Source of the DNA: an uncultured Alphaproteobacteria bacterium
GTDB lineage: Bacteria > Pseudomonadota > Alphaproteobacteria > CAAHEQ01 > UBA3637
Length of the DNA stretch: 21,808 nucleotides
Reading direction: 5' to 3'
NCBI GenBank assembly: GCA_937888725.1
Contig: CALARE010000065.1
Span: 1-21,808, forward strand
Below, one piece after another: positions 7,440 to 15,026 of this stretch. The position numbers and the translations under genes were made by a program. The stretch's first letter is position 1; each line of letters starts with the position of its first letter. The notes under the pieces were generated by a model. It did no database searches, was not told where the DNA came from, and saw only the letters and a program-made list of their open reading frames with translations.

Positions 7440-7468
7440 TTGACAGGCAAATTCATTTTATCTAAAAT
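7440..7468 (+). promoter_or_regulatory. Promoter of ihfB-accD
   Basis: TTGACA at 7440-7445, 17-bp spacer, TAAAAT at 7463-7468: near consensus. Start expected near 7475, followed by an AAAGGA ribosome-binding site before the ATG at 7501. A small inverted repeat TGACA/TGTCA (7404-7419) lies just upstream; its role is unknown. Confidence 0.75.
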
Positions 7469-7500
7469 GCAGTTAGTTTTTTTTATGAAAGGACAAAAAA

Positions 7501-7797
7501 ATGATTAAATCAGAACTCGTTACAAAATTAGCCGAACAAACAAACCTTACAAAAACAGATGCTGAAAACATTGTTTCAACTGTTTTTAGAGAAATTACAA
7601 AAGCCCTCGTTCAAGGCAATCGTGTTGAATTGCGTGGTTTTGGTGTACTTTCTGTTAGAGAACGCAAACCTCGCGTTGGTCGCAACCCTAAAACAGGGGC
7701 AAAGGTTGAAGTCGCTTCTAAAAAAGTGCCATTCTTTAAAGCTGGCAAATCAATTAATGAAGCTCTTAACAAAAATCAAAAAACATCAAAAAAATAG
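7501..7797 (+). CDS. ihfB: Integration host factor beta subunit (HU/IHF family)
   Basis: A 98-residue DNA-bending protein of the HU/IHF family. The MIKSEL start, RVELRGFGVLSVRERKPRVGRNPKTG and the KKVPFFKAGKSINEALN end match the IHF-beta pattern more closely than HU or IHF-alpha. The RNPKTG tip of the beta arm carries the proline that intercalates into DNA. The C-terminus has a short Lys-rich extension (QKTSKK). IHF normally works as an alpha/beta dimer; no ihfA is in this window. It is followed after only 7 bp by accD. In many alphaproteobacteria ihfB and accD are linked with trpF, trpB and trpA between them, as I recall, which both supports the name and suggests those genes were lost or moved here. 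HU is the alternative reading. Confidence 0.82.
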   Translation: MIKSELVTKLAEQTNLTKTDAENIVSTVFREITKALVQGNRVELRGFGVLSVRERKPRVGRNPKTGAKVEVASKKVPFFKAGKSINEALNKNQKTSKK

Positions 7798-7804
7798 GAT
7801 TTAA

Positions 7805-8653
7805 ATGAACTGGCTCAGTCGTCTCACCCGTCCAACGGTCAAAAAGGCCGCTACGCAAAAGGATATACCCAATAATTATTGGGATAGATGCCCTGATTGT
7901 GGGGCAATGCTCTTTCATGCTGAAATTGAAAAGGCAGATTTTGTATGTCCATATTGCGACCATCATTTCCGTTTGCCCGTTTTAAAACGGTTTGAAATGT
8001 TGTTTGACAGGGGTGAATTTACGCTGATTCAATTGCCAAAGGTGAAAGAAGATCCGCTTAAATTTGCCGATCTTGAAAAGTATACTGATAGATTGAAAAA
8101 AGCCAGAAAAAAGACAAAACATGAAGACGCTATTCAAGTCGCTCATGGACATATCGGTGGACATGCAACGGTTGTTGGCGTCTTTGACTTTGCCTTTATG
8201 GGCGGGTCAATGGGCACCGCTGTGGGTGAAGCGATTATCACCGCCTCTCAATTGGCTTTATTGCAAGAGGCTGCCTTGATTTTAATCCCTGCCTCAGGTG
8301 GGGCTCGTATGCAAGAAGGGATGCTTTCTCTTATGCAGATGGCACGCACAACCATTGCGGTTAAAAAATTAAAAACAAAACGCCTCCCTTACATCACTAT
8401 TTTATCCGACCCAACAATGGGCGGAGTTACGGCCTCATTTGCTATGTTGGGTGATGTGGCTTTTGCTGAACCAGGGGCTGCTATTGGGTTTGCAGGTAAA
8501 CGCGTGATTGAGCAAATCGTGCGTGAAAAGTTGCCCGCCAACTTTCAACAAGCCAGTTATTTGCTCGACCATGGCATGATTGATCAAGTGGTTCATCGTA
8601 AAGATCTCAAAAAAGCACTCATCAATATTTTAAATTTACTGCATAAGCAATAA
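7805..8653 (+). CDS. accD: Acetyl-CoA carboxylase carboxyltransferase beta subunit
   Basis: A 282-residue protein forming, with AccA, the carboxyltransferase that moves carboxyl from biotin to acetyl-CoA to give malonyl-CoA, the first step of fatty-acid synthesis. The N-terminal zinc ribbon is intact (CPDC at 29-32 and CPYC at 48-51), followed by the crotonase-like carboxyltransferase fold: GGHATVVGVFDFAFMGGSMG, then PASGGARMQEGMLSLMQMA and DPTMGGVTASFAMLGD, all typical of AccD. Length is slightly short of E. coli (304) but normal for the family. An AGGA ribosome-binding site overlaps the ihfB stop region, so the two genes are almost certainly one transcript. No clear terminator follows. Confidence 0.95.
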   Translation: MNWLSRLTRPTVKKAATQKDIPNNYWDRCPDCGAMLFHAEIEKADFVCPYCDHHFRLPVLKRFEMLFDRGEFTLIQLPKVKEDPLKFADLEKYTDRLKKARKKTKHEDAIQVAHGHIGGHATVVGVFDFAFMGGSMGTAVGEAIITASQLALLQEAALILIPASGGARMQEGMLSLMQMARTTIAVKKLKTKRLPYITILSDPTMGGVTASFAMLGDVAFAEPGAAIGFAGKRVIEQIVREKLPANFQQASYLLDHGMIDQVVHRKDLKKALINILNLLHKQ

Positions 8654-8660
8654 GTGGGGC

Positions 8661-8691
8661 TTGACCTTGTTTTAAATAGATGCCATATACT
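8661..8691 (+). promoter_or_regulatory. Possible promoter of the D-lactate dehydrogenase gene
   Basis: TTGACC at 8661-8666 with TATACT at 8686-8691 has a long 19-bp spacer; CATATA at 8684 gives 17 bp. Plausible but not certain. Confidence 0.4.
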
Positions 8692-8720
8692 CTCTATCAC
8701 ACTTTGAAAAGGAGAAAAAA

Positions 8721-9731
8721 ATGACGAATGTACTATTTTTTAACGGGGACGAAATACTCACAAAATATATCAAAAAACACAAGTTTCCATATTATAACCC
8801 TGTGGTATTTAAGGAATCACTCAACCAAGTCAATATGAATGAACTTGCCCCATACAAAGATGTGGAGGTCATCTCCGTTTTTGTGCAATCAGAACCACTC
8901 AACAACTCACGGTTGGGTTATTTTAAAAATCTAAAGCTCATTGCAACAAGATCTACAGGATTCAATCACATTGATTTAAACTATTGCAAGCGACGGGGTA
9001 TTCAGGTGGTCAACGTACCACGCTATGGTGAATCCACTGTGGCAGAATATGCGTTTGGTTTATTGTTAAACCTTGCCAGACACATCATTGATGGACGAAA
9101 TGGAATGCGTCATAATCATGTTGAAATTAACAAATACATGGGCTTTGATTTGATGGGTAAAACCATTGGCATTATTGGGACTGGCTCAATTGGGCAACAT
9201 ATGATTAAAATTGCTCAAGGGTTTCAAATGAATGTCATTGCATATGACATTTTTCCCAAACAAGAGCTCAAAGATTTTTATGTTAAATCACTTGATGAAT
9301 TATATGAAAAAAGTGATATCATCTCATTGCATGTCCCAGCTACCAAACATAATTATCATTTAATCGATGACCTTGCCTTTCAAAAAATGAAAAAAGGGGT
9401 GCTTTTAATTAATACCGCTCGTGGAGAATTAATTGATACACAGGCTCTATATACGGCTCTTAAAAGTGGTATCGTGGGTGGTGCGGGGCTTGATGTGCTT
9501 GAAAATGAAGATTTCCTCATCCATGATGATATTGAAATGTTAGAAATGTTTAAAGATTCTGAATTTCTCTTAGATTCTGCCCTTAATTTAAAATTGATGC
9601 AATTTAAAAACGTCATTATCACACCGCATATTGCCTTTAATTCAATCGATGGGTTAAAGCGGATTAATGATGTCACATTTGACAATATTTTAAACTTTTT
9701 TGGTGGAAAAATTGTCAATCAAGTGAAATAA
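8721..9731 (+). CDS. D-2-hydroxyacid dehydrogenase, D-lactate dehydrogenase type
   Basis: A 336-residue NAD-dependent enzyme of the D-isomer-specific 2-hydroxyacid dehydrogenase family. Visible: RSTGFNHIDL and VPRYGESTVAEYAFGLLL in the substrate domain, GTGSIGQ for NAD binding, Arg234 in NTARGELID, Glu261 in LDVLENE and the catalytic His303 in TPHIAFNS. The DVLENEDFL segment plus an extended loop (about 262-295) before the His resembles D-lactate dehydrogenases rather than phosphoglycerate dehydrogenase, suggesting pyruvate to D-lactate with NADH, a fermentative role. The substrate is inferred, so no symbol is given. A strong AAGGAG ribosome-binding site precedes the ATG. The gene stands alone and converges on the phase-variable glycosyltransferase. 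Confidence 0.88.
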   Translation: MTNVLFFNGDEILTKYIKKHKFPYYNPVVFKESLNQVNMNELAPYKDVEVISVFVQSEPLNNSRLGYFKNLKLIATRSTGFNHIDLNYCKRRGIQVVNVPRYGESTVAEYAFGLLLNLARHIIDGRNGMRHNHVEINKYMGFDLMGKTIGIIGTGSIGQHMIKIAQGFQMNVIAYDIFPKQELKDFYVKSLDELYEKSDIISLHVPATKHNYHLIDDLAFQKMKKGVLLINTARGELIDTQALYTALKSGIVGGAGLDVLENEDFLIHDDIEMLEMFKDSEFLLDSALNLKLMQFKNVIITPHIAFNSIDGLKRINDVTFDNILNFFGGKIVNQVK

Positions 9732-9869
9732 TATTTATCAATACGCTTCTTGCAAACATGTTTCTTATGGCTTAAGAGTTGTAGCCCTAACCTGCTCAAT
9801 CTAGAACAAATAAATGTGTGATTTAAGGTTTATAAGATTTCATGTATGCCTTTTTAAAGTTTAGACAAC

Positions 9870-10835
9870 CTATCGTTTAAACTTTACTTTATCTAAATCA
9901 TATTCATGACAAGGGAAAAAAGGCCTTTGTTTTGTCTTTTCATCAAATGCCTTAGGAAATTTTGCAATAAAACGGTTGTGAAGTGAACAAATAACGGCTT
10001 TATCAAAAAGATTATTTTTTTGCATTCCAAGTGCTATTTGCATTTTGTGTTTAATCGCCGTTTTTGCTTTGTCACAACTTTTTTGATATATATCCCCATT
10101 TTCATGGTGCCTTCGAACCATTACCAATGCCTCTGAAGCATAAAAAGAGCGAACCCTTGCCCCTTTTAAAAGCATTTGAACCCAAAAGTCATAATCTTCA
10201 CCACATAAATAGGTTTCATTATACTGAATATGATGTTCTAAAACAAACGAGTGCTTAAAAACATTACCTACATTTTCAAACGAATTCCCATAAAAAATAT
10301 GTTTTAATGGACGTGATAAAGGCTTTTGGATATGCAAATCATCATTTATAAATTCTGCCTTTTTCGGGATAAAAATCTCAGCATCTTTGTTTTGCAAAAT
10401 AAATGAATGCATTTTTTCAAGCCATAACGGATGAGCCATATCATCTGAATCCATAATGGCAATATAACGACCTCTTGCCTCTTGATTTAAAACATTCCGT
10501 GCATGAGCAACCCCTTTATTTTTTGGCAATGTTATCACCCGAATTTGCGGATATTCTTTTTGATATTGCGTCAATAATTGATGGGTACCATCATTCGAAC
10601 CGTCATTTAAAATAACAAGCTCATAATCCGTTTCTGTTTGAGCAAGAATTGATTCAATCGCTCTTGGGAGGATAACCCTTCTGTTATAAGTTGGTATAAC
10701 AACCGAGAAAAATGGTCTTTTTTTTAAGGGAACATCTAAAGCGTTTGATTTGGTGTTAAAGAGGAAAAGTAAGGCAAAGACTACCCCCCCCCCGCACATT
10801 TTAACTATTTGATTTTTAATAAAAAAATAAATCAT
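9870..10835 (-). CDS. Family-2 glycosyltransferase with poly-G tract, probably phase-variable
   Basis: From the chosen ATG the protein has 321 residues. Residues about 16-32 are a hydrophobic signal-peptide-like segment ending KSNA before LDV. The GT2 domain follows: FFSVVIPTYNRR, LNDGSNDGT (77-84) and a DSDD motif (129-132) for metal and sugar-nucleotide binding. No C-terminal membrane helices are seen. The ten-G tract (minus-strand sense) encodes CGGGV just ahead of the hydrophobic core. With 9 G the next codon is TAG; with 11 G a TAA arrives about a dozen codons later, and no in-frame ATG follows before the GT2 motifs, so only the present length gives full-length protein. The ATG at 10835 is preferred over one at 10868 because it has AAGAGA upstream and follows the Nudix stop closely; 10868 lies inside the Nudix gene. 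Acceptor and sugar are unknown. Confidence 0.85.
   Translation of the reverse strand: MIYFFIKNQIVKMCGGGVVFALLFLFNTKSNALDVPLKKRPFFSVVIPTYNRRVILPRAIESILAQTETDYELVILNDGSNDGTHQLLTQYQKEYPQIRVITLPKNKGVAHARNVLNQEARGRYIAIMDSDDMAHPLWLEKMHSFILQNKDAEIFIPKKAEFINDDLHIQKPLSRPLKHIFYGNSFENVGNVFKHSFVLEHHIQYNETYLCGEDYDFWVQMLLKGARVRSFYASEALVMVRRHHENGDIYQKSCDKAKTAIKHKMQIALGMQKNNLFDKAVICSLHNRFIAKFPKAFDEKTKQRPFFPCHEYDLDKVKFKR
10784..10793. repeat. Ten-base C/G homopolymer tract
   Basis: A run of ten C on the plus strand (ten G in coding sense), early in the glycosyltransferase gene. Other G or C runs noticed in the window are no longer than about five, so this one stands out in AT-rich DNA. Confidence 0.95.
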
Positions 10836-10856
10836 ATCTCTTAAATCATATCTCTT
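10829..10856. repeat. 14-bp perfect tandem duplication at the Nudix/glycosyltransferase junction
   Basis: AAATCATATCTCTT occurs twice head to tail (10829-10842, 10843-10856). In coding sense each copy is AAGAGATATGATTT, containing a ribosome-binding-like AAGAGA and an ATG. The upstream copy holds the Nudix stop in an ATGA overlap, but its ATG soon meets TAA; the downstream ATG opens the glycosyltransferase frame. Confidence 0.92.
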
Positions 10857-11424
10857 GAAGATTAACAAAATGTTCTTTCATGATTTTATCTATTTCTTCC
10901 TGCGGTATCGCACCAAAAACCTCGGTCAATATCCAGCGGATATCTAAAGGCATTTTTAAAGCCATATATTCTCTTGTATGAACGGGATAAGTTACATACC
11001 CCATATAATCTTTTGATAACGTCACCTGTCCACCAGGCTTAACCTTAACCACAAAGTTGAGCTGATAAGCCCGTTTTTTACGATACGCTTTATACCCCTC
11101 TTTTAAATCATATGACCATTCTTCATACGGATCTTCAAGGTCAAAGGTACAAGAATCAACGTATGATTCAATGCTTTCAACCTCTAATCCAGTCGTCTCT
11201 GAAACAACCCGAACAATGGCGGTTTCAACCTTTTCACGCCCCTTTACCAAACCACAGGGCAATTCAAATTTCGTCAAATGTTTTTTCGAATGTTTCCGCC
11301 TTAAAAGTAATGGTTCTTTGTCACCCATATCAATAATGGCACCAACCATAATATTTTTAATCCGTTCAGCTTTCCCGAGTTTTACCGCAGCTTTAATTTC
11401 TTTCTCAGGTACTTTATTTTCCAT
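10846..11424 (-). CDS. Nudix-fold protein with degenerate Nudix box
   Basis: A 192-residue protein with the Nudix fold pattern. The strand IMVGAIIDMGDKEPLLLRRK is followed by a box that lines up with the GX5EX7REUXEEXGU consensus: Gly58, Glu64, Arg72, then Val73 where the consensus has Glu, Glu76, and Thr77 where it has Glu, ending TGL. Two of the metal-binding glutamates are therefore missing, so classic diphosphate hydrolysis may be weak or lost; it could act as a binding or regulatory domain. Flanking regions are rich in charged residues. The start has an imperfect AGAGACGGG-type ribosome-binding site. It sits directly upstream of the glycosyltransferase and downstream of the suhB hairpin. 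Substrate unknown. Confidence 0.72.
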   Translation of the reverse strand: MENKVPEKEIKAAVKLGKAERIKNIMVGAIIDMGDKEPLLLRRKHSKKHLTKFELPCGLVKGREKVETAIVRVVSETTGLEVESIESYVDSCTFDLEDPYEEWSYDLKEGYKAYRKKRAYQLNFVVKVKPGGQVTLSKDYMGYVTYPVHTREYMALKMPLDIRWILTEVFGAIPQEEIDKIMKEHFVNLQEI

Positions 11425-11449
11425 CGCCCGTCTCTTTTTAAAAATTGAA

Positions 11450-11482
11450 AGGAATACCCGCTGGTTTAGAACAGGTATTCCT
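11450..11482 (-). terminator. Hairpin terminator after suhB
   Basis: Perfect 9-bp stem, AGGAATACC (11450-11458) with GGTATTCCT (11474-11482), 15-nt loop. On the minus strand it is followed by TTCAATTTTT, an imperfect T tract. It begins 8 bp past the suhB stop; the Nudix gene 26 bp further on would need read-through or its own promoter. Confidence 0.65.
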
Positions 11483-11489
11483 ATTACTC

Positions 11490-12377
11490 TTACGCATTAA
11501 TTAAATCTAAAAACGTTTCTTTAAGTGGCATATTGCAAGTAATCATCTCTTGAGCATTAACGATATCCATCAACTCACGTTCACCCTTAAAGTTAGAGAT
11601 AAAACCACCCGCTTCTTTAATAAGCAAATAGCCCACCGCAATGTCCCACAATTTAAACCGTGTGGCAATATATGCATCAAACTGCCCCGCAGCAACGCTG
11701 GCTAATGCCATTGTCGTACTGCCATTATACCGCACAGAAGCAACCTTTGTAATCACTTTATCAATCACCTGACGGTTTCTGGTTGAGTTGTAACCATTAC
11801 TTCCAATTAAAGAACAGCTTAAATCATTACGCCCTGATACACGCAAACGCACATTACCCGTTGGCGTCATTAAAAAGCTACCACGCCCTTTTTCAGCATA
11901 ATAAAGCTCATTTGTTACAGGATTGAAAGAAACACCCGCGATCACATCATCACCTTCCATCACCGCAACCGAAATGGAAAAACAAGGCAAAGCGTGCAAA
12001 AAGTTAGTTGTCCCATCAATTGGGTCAATAATCCAATAATAACGGCAACCATTTTTTGGTTCAATCCGTTCGCTTTCTTCTGTAATAAAACCAAAATCAG
12101 GTTTATCCTGCCCTAATTGCTCAATAAGCGTCTTTTCAGCCATCATATCGGCATTTGACACAAAATCCCCAGGTCCTTTGCGTGAAACTTGCAAACTTGA
12201 AACTTCACCAAAATCACGCAACATCCGACGACCCGCTTTACGCACAGCCCGCACCATAATCGTCATTAAAGGAGATAAGGCATCAAGCATAATTTCTTCA
12301 CGCGTTTTGGGTCTTTCGCTGTGTTTAAGAGCTTGCGTCCGTGGCGTGATACGTCTTTTTTCTGTAACTGTGGCCAT
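11490..12377 (-). CDS. suhB: Inositol monophosphatase family protein, SuhB-like
   Basis: A 295-residue Mg-dependent phosphatase of the inositol monophosphatase family. Metal-site motifs are intact: GFITEES (Glu100/Glu101), WIIDPIDGTTNF (Asp118, Asp121) and the C-terminal LWDIAVGYLLIKEAGG. An N-terminal basic extension of about 29 residues precedes the first conserved helix; a start at Met30 is possible. The upstream start is preferred because it overlaps the efp stop by one base (TAATG) with AAAGGG about 8 nt before it, pointing to coupled translation. SuhB-type proteins hydrolyse inositol phosphates in vitro, and in E. coli SuhB also joins rRNA antitermination; which applies here is unknown. 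Linkage to efp is, as I recall, common in alphaproteobacteria. Confidence 0.88.
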   Translation of the reverse strand: MATVTEKRRITPRTQALKHSERPKTREEIMLDALSPLMTIMVRAVRKAGRRMLRDFGEVSSLQVSRKGPGDFVSNADMMAEKTLIEQLGQDKPDFGFITEESERIEPKNGCRYYWIIDPIDGTTNFLHALPCFSISVAVMEGDDVIAGVSFNPVTNELYYAEKGRGSFLMTPTGNVRLRVSGRNDLSCSLIGSNGYNSTRNRQVIDKVITKVASVRYNGSTTMALASVAAGQFDAYIATRFKLWDIAVGYLLIKEAGGFISNFKGERELMDIVNAQEMITCNMPLKETFLDLINA

Positions 12378-12940
12378 TATTTAGCCCTTTCAACATAGGA
12401 ACAATCAGCTGTTGCAACAACAATCTTTTCACCTGTTGTTACAAATGGCGGAATGCTTGTTCTCAATCCATTATCCAAAATAGCTGGTTTGTATGAAGTG
12501 GTAACGGTTTGCCCTTTTAAATAAGGTTCTGTTTCAACAACTGTGCAAACAACATGTAAAGGAAGCTCAATCCCAACAACTTTACCTTCAATCAAATTAG
12601 CCACAACTTCCATATTATCTTGCAAGAAAGCGACACTATCACCCATAAAATCAGCAGGGATTTCAATTTGATCATATGTTTCTTTGTTCATAAAATAAAG
12701 GGTGTCACCTTCTTTATAAAGATATTGGCAATCAATATTTTCAGATGTTAATTTTTCAATCGTATCTTCTGTTCTAAAACGTTCATTTGTCTTATTACCA
12801 CTGGCCAAATCACGCATTTCAACCTGCATGAAAGCACCACCTTTACCTGGTTTTGTTACCTGTGTTTTCATCACTGTCCATTGTTTGCCATTGTGTTCAA
12901 TAATCCAACCTGGTCTAATATTATTTGCTTGTGTTTTCAT
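12377..12940 (-). CDS. efp: Translation elongation factor P
   Basis: A 187-residue EF-P, which enters the ribosome next to the P site and relieves stalling at polyproline stretches. The loop at the tip of domain I reads KPGKGGAF, with Lys33 in the position modified by beta-lysylation in E. coli; the modifying enzymes (EpmA, EpmB) are not in this window. The OB-fold domains II and III follow, ending with the typical TTSYKPAILDNGLRTSIPPFV and the VATADCSYVERAK tail. Length matches the family. An AAGGA ribosome-binding site and a good promoter precede it. It is the first gene of an efp-suhB transcript. Confidence 0.96.
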   Translation of the reverse strand: MKTQANNIRPGWIIEHNGKQWTVMKTQVTKPGKGGAFMQVEMRDLASGNKTNERFRTEDTIEKLTSENIDCQYLYKEGDTLYFMNKETYDQIEIPADFMGDSVAFLQDNMEVVANLIEGKVVGIELPLHVVCTVVETEPYLKGQTVTTSYKPAILDNGLRTSIPPFVTTGEKIVVATADCSYVERAK

Positions 12941-12999
12941 GCATTTTCCTTTTCACTAATGTTTACAAAATCTAACTCACCTGACGTGAATTAACGCTC

Positions 13000-13028
13000 A
13001 TTTTACAAAAAAAAAGTTTATTTTTCAA
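13000..13028 (-). promoter_or_regulatory. Promoter of efp-suhB
   Basis: Minus-strand TTGAAA (13023-13028), 17-bp spacer made largely of T, and TAAAAT (13000-13005). Start expected near 12993, giving a leader of about 50 nt. Confidence 0.65.
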
Positions 13029-13036
13029 GTAAAAAA

Positions 13037-13897
13037 TTATTTTTTATAAGGAGAAAAGACAAGAACCCTTACAATTTTGCCATAATCTCTATATTTAGCA
13101 CGAATTTTATACCCTGCGTCATACATCAAGCGTGTAACAGCCTTTGCTTGTCCCTTGCCTATTTCCAAAAAGATTAAACCATCATCTGTCAACAAATGCT
13201 TTAAATGTTTTGAAAGTGCCCGATACGCATCAAGCCCATCTTTTCCTCCATCTAAGGCAATTAATGGATCATAAAGGCGAACTGATGGATGCAACGAGTC
13301 AATCTCAGCCGTCGGAATATAAGGCGGATTAGACACAATAATATCAAAACGACCTAAATCTTTTGTAAAATCTTCATCATAAAAGTTACGTTCAATAAAT
13401 TCAATCAATTCAATATTTTTTGTACGTTCCCATTCCTGTCTTTGTATCCGATAAGCATTCAGTTTGGCAATTTTAAGTGCCTCAGGCGAAATATCAATTG
13501 CAACACCCTTTGAATTGGGATATTCCCATAATAAAGAGATTAAAACACAGCCAGAACCTGTACCAATATCCAAAATCCTTCGTTCTGGCCAAAGCTCTTT
13601 AAAATGTTCTAACACAGCACCAACCAAACATTCTGTATCAGGTCTTGGATCTAGCACGTCAGGCGTTACTTTAAACTCTGACCGCCAAAATCCACGAGAA
13701 CCGACGATTCTCGTTACTGGTTCATGTTTTTTTATCCGCTCAACAAATTCATCAATATCTGCCTGTGTTATTTTAAATCGACCACGAACACTTGAGGCAA
13801 CAAATTCCAACGCATCAAGATGTGCTGTTTCAGAATAATCCTTAATCAAGGCTTCAATTTCTTTAACTTTTGGGTAATCTCTAGCAATGTTACGCAA
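13037..13897 (-). CDS. prmC: Release-factor glutamine methyltransferase
   Basis: A 286-residue SAM-dependent methyltransferase that methylates the Gln of the GGQ motif in release factors RF1 and RF2. Visible: the N-terminal helical domain, RPDTE (85-89), SAM-binding LDIGTGSGCVLISLL (109-123) and the catalytic NPPY (190-193). The only start that keeps the N-terminal domain is TTG at 13897, overlapping the prfA stop by 8 bp, so translation is probably coupled to prfA and kept low. Substrate and enzyme are thus made from one transcript, as in many bacteria. Length is close to E. coli PrmC (277). Confidence 0.94.
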   Translation of the reverse strand: MRNIARDYPKVKEIEALIKDYSETAHLDALEFVASSVRGRFKITQADIDEFVERIKKHEPVTRIVGSRGFWRSEFKVTPDVLDPRPDTECLVGAVLEHFKELWPERRILDIGTGSGCVLISLLWEYPNSKGVAIDISPEALKIAKLNAYRIQRQEWERTKNIELIEFIERNFYDEDFTKDLGRFDIIVSNPPYIPTAEIDSLHPSVRLYDPLIALDGGKDGLDAYRALSKHLKHLLTDDGLIFLEIGKGQAKAVTRLMYDAGYKIRAKYRDYGKIVRVLVFSPYKK

Positions 13898-14960
13898 TTT
13901 CAGCCAACCTTTCCATTTGATCTTCTAAAATTAAGGCTTCGATAAATTCATCCAGCCCAGCCCCTTCTATCACCTCGGTTAATTGATAGGATGTTTTATT
14001 AATTCTGTGGTCGGTGACACGCCCTTGTGGATAATTATACGTCCGAATGCGTTCCGATCTATCCCCAGAACCCACCTGTGTTTTACGGTTTTGAGAACGC
14101 TCTTTATCCAGCTTTTGCCTTTCCATATCATAAAGGGCTGTTCTCAAACGCATCATCGCTTTATCTTTATTTTTAAATTGAGAACGCTCCTCTTGACATT
14201 CAACCGCTATACCTGTTGGTTTATGAACAATCCGAATCGCGCTATCGGTCTTATTCACATGTTGCCCACCTGCACCAGAGGCACGACAGGTGGTAATTTC
14301 TAAATCAGCCTCATTAATTTCAACATCAACCTCTTGAGCCTCAGGCAAAACCGCCACAGTCGCTGCCGACGTATGCACACGCCCGCCTGATTCTGTTTCA
14401 GGCACACGTTGCACCCTGTGAGCCCCTGATTCAAATTTAAGCCGTGCAAACACCGCATTACCCGAAATTTGAGCCACAGCCTCTTTATATCCACCAAGAC
14501 CTGTTTCGTTTAAAGAAAGCACCTCAAATCGCCACCCTTTCATGGCAGCATAGCGTTCATACATACGGAATAATTCAGCCCCAAAAAGAGCCGCTTCTTC
14601 CCCGCCTGTACCAGCACGCACCTCTAAAATAACATTCCTGTCATCAGCTTCATCTTTGGGTAACAAAAGAATTTGTATCTCTTTTTCAAGTGATTCAATA
14701 TCTCCCTTTAATTGATAAAACTCCTCATTTGCCATCTCACGCATCTCAGCGTCTAAACTCTCATCTTGAAGCATTAATTCAGCATCTTTTATATCTTGCA
14801 ACATTTTTTTATATGCTAAACCAGCTTTATAAACCGCCTCTAATGAGCTTAATTCTTTGGATAATTTTACAAACTCATCACTGGCAAGCTCACCAGATAA
14901 AAGAGCGGTTAACTCCTCATAACGGGCAATAATGGGATCTAATTTTTGTTCAAAATTCAT
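13890..14960 (-). CDS. prfA: Peptide chain release factor 1
   Basis: RF1, which reads UAA and UAG stops and triggers peptide release. The GGQ motif is in SGAGGQHVN (231-233); the codon-reading tripeptide is PET (187-189) in RVPETESGGRVHTSAATVAV, a variant of the PxT motif that I recall in many bacterial RF1s. The start at 14960 is chosen from three nearby Met codons because GGAG lies 7 nt before it, giving 356 residues against 360 in E. coli; the in-frame start at 14984 would sit within the T tract of the upstream terminator. UAG is used as a stop in this window (the glycosyltransferase), consistent with a need for RF1. It overlaps prmC. Confidence 0.96.
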   Translation of the reverse strand: MNFEQKLDPIIARYEELTALLSGELASDEFVKLSKELSSLEAVYKAGLAYKKMLQDIKDAELMLQDESLDAEMREMANEEFYQLKGDIESLEKEIQILLLPKDEADDRNVILEVRAGTGGEEAALFGAELFRMYERYAAMKGWRFEVLSLNETGLGGYKEAVAQISGNAVFARLKFESGAHRVQRVPETESGGRVHTSAATVAVLPEAQEVDVEINEADLEITTCRASGAGGQHVNKTDSAIRIVHKPTGIAVECQEERSQFKNKDKAMMRLRTALYDMERQKLDKERSQNRKTQVGSGDRSERIRTYNYPQGRVTDHRINKTSYQLTEVIEGAGLDEFIEALILEDQMERLAEIA

Positions 14961-14974
14961 TTTTTTCTCCATAT

Positions 14975-15013
14975 AAAAAAACACTCTGCTTGCTCTAACG
15001 CTAACAAGAGTGT
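14975..15013 (-). terminator. Terminator or attenuator between rodZ and prfA
   Basis: On the minus strand ACACTCT (15013-15007) pairs with AGAGTGT (14987-14981) across a 19-nt loop and is followed by six more T (14980-14975). The T tract ends four bases before the GGAG ribosome-binding site of prfA. Confidence 0.65.
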
Positions 15014-15026
15014 CCTTTGTTCATTG

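Noticed and set aside
9855..9886. Inverted repeat TAAAGTTTA/TAAACTTTA at the glycosyltransferase stop as a terminator
   Set aside because: AT-only pairs apart from one G-C, and no T tract follows on either strand in the right place.
10846..10848. UGA read as Trp (code change)
   Set aside because: The Nudix gene ends at TGA at a sensible length beside the next start, and Trp in conserved motifs is TGG; nothing suggests recoding.
13464..13838. 124-codon plus-strand frame opposite prmC
   Set aside because: Antisense to the SAM-binding domain of prmC; no ribosome-binding site or recognisable motif.
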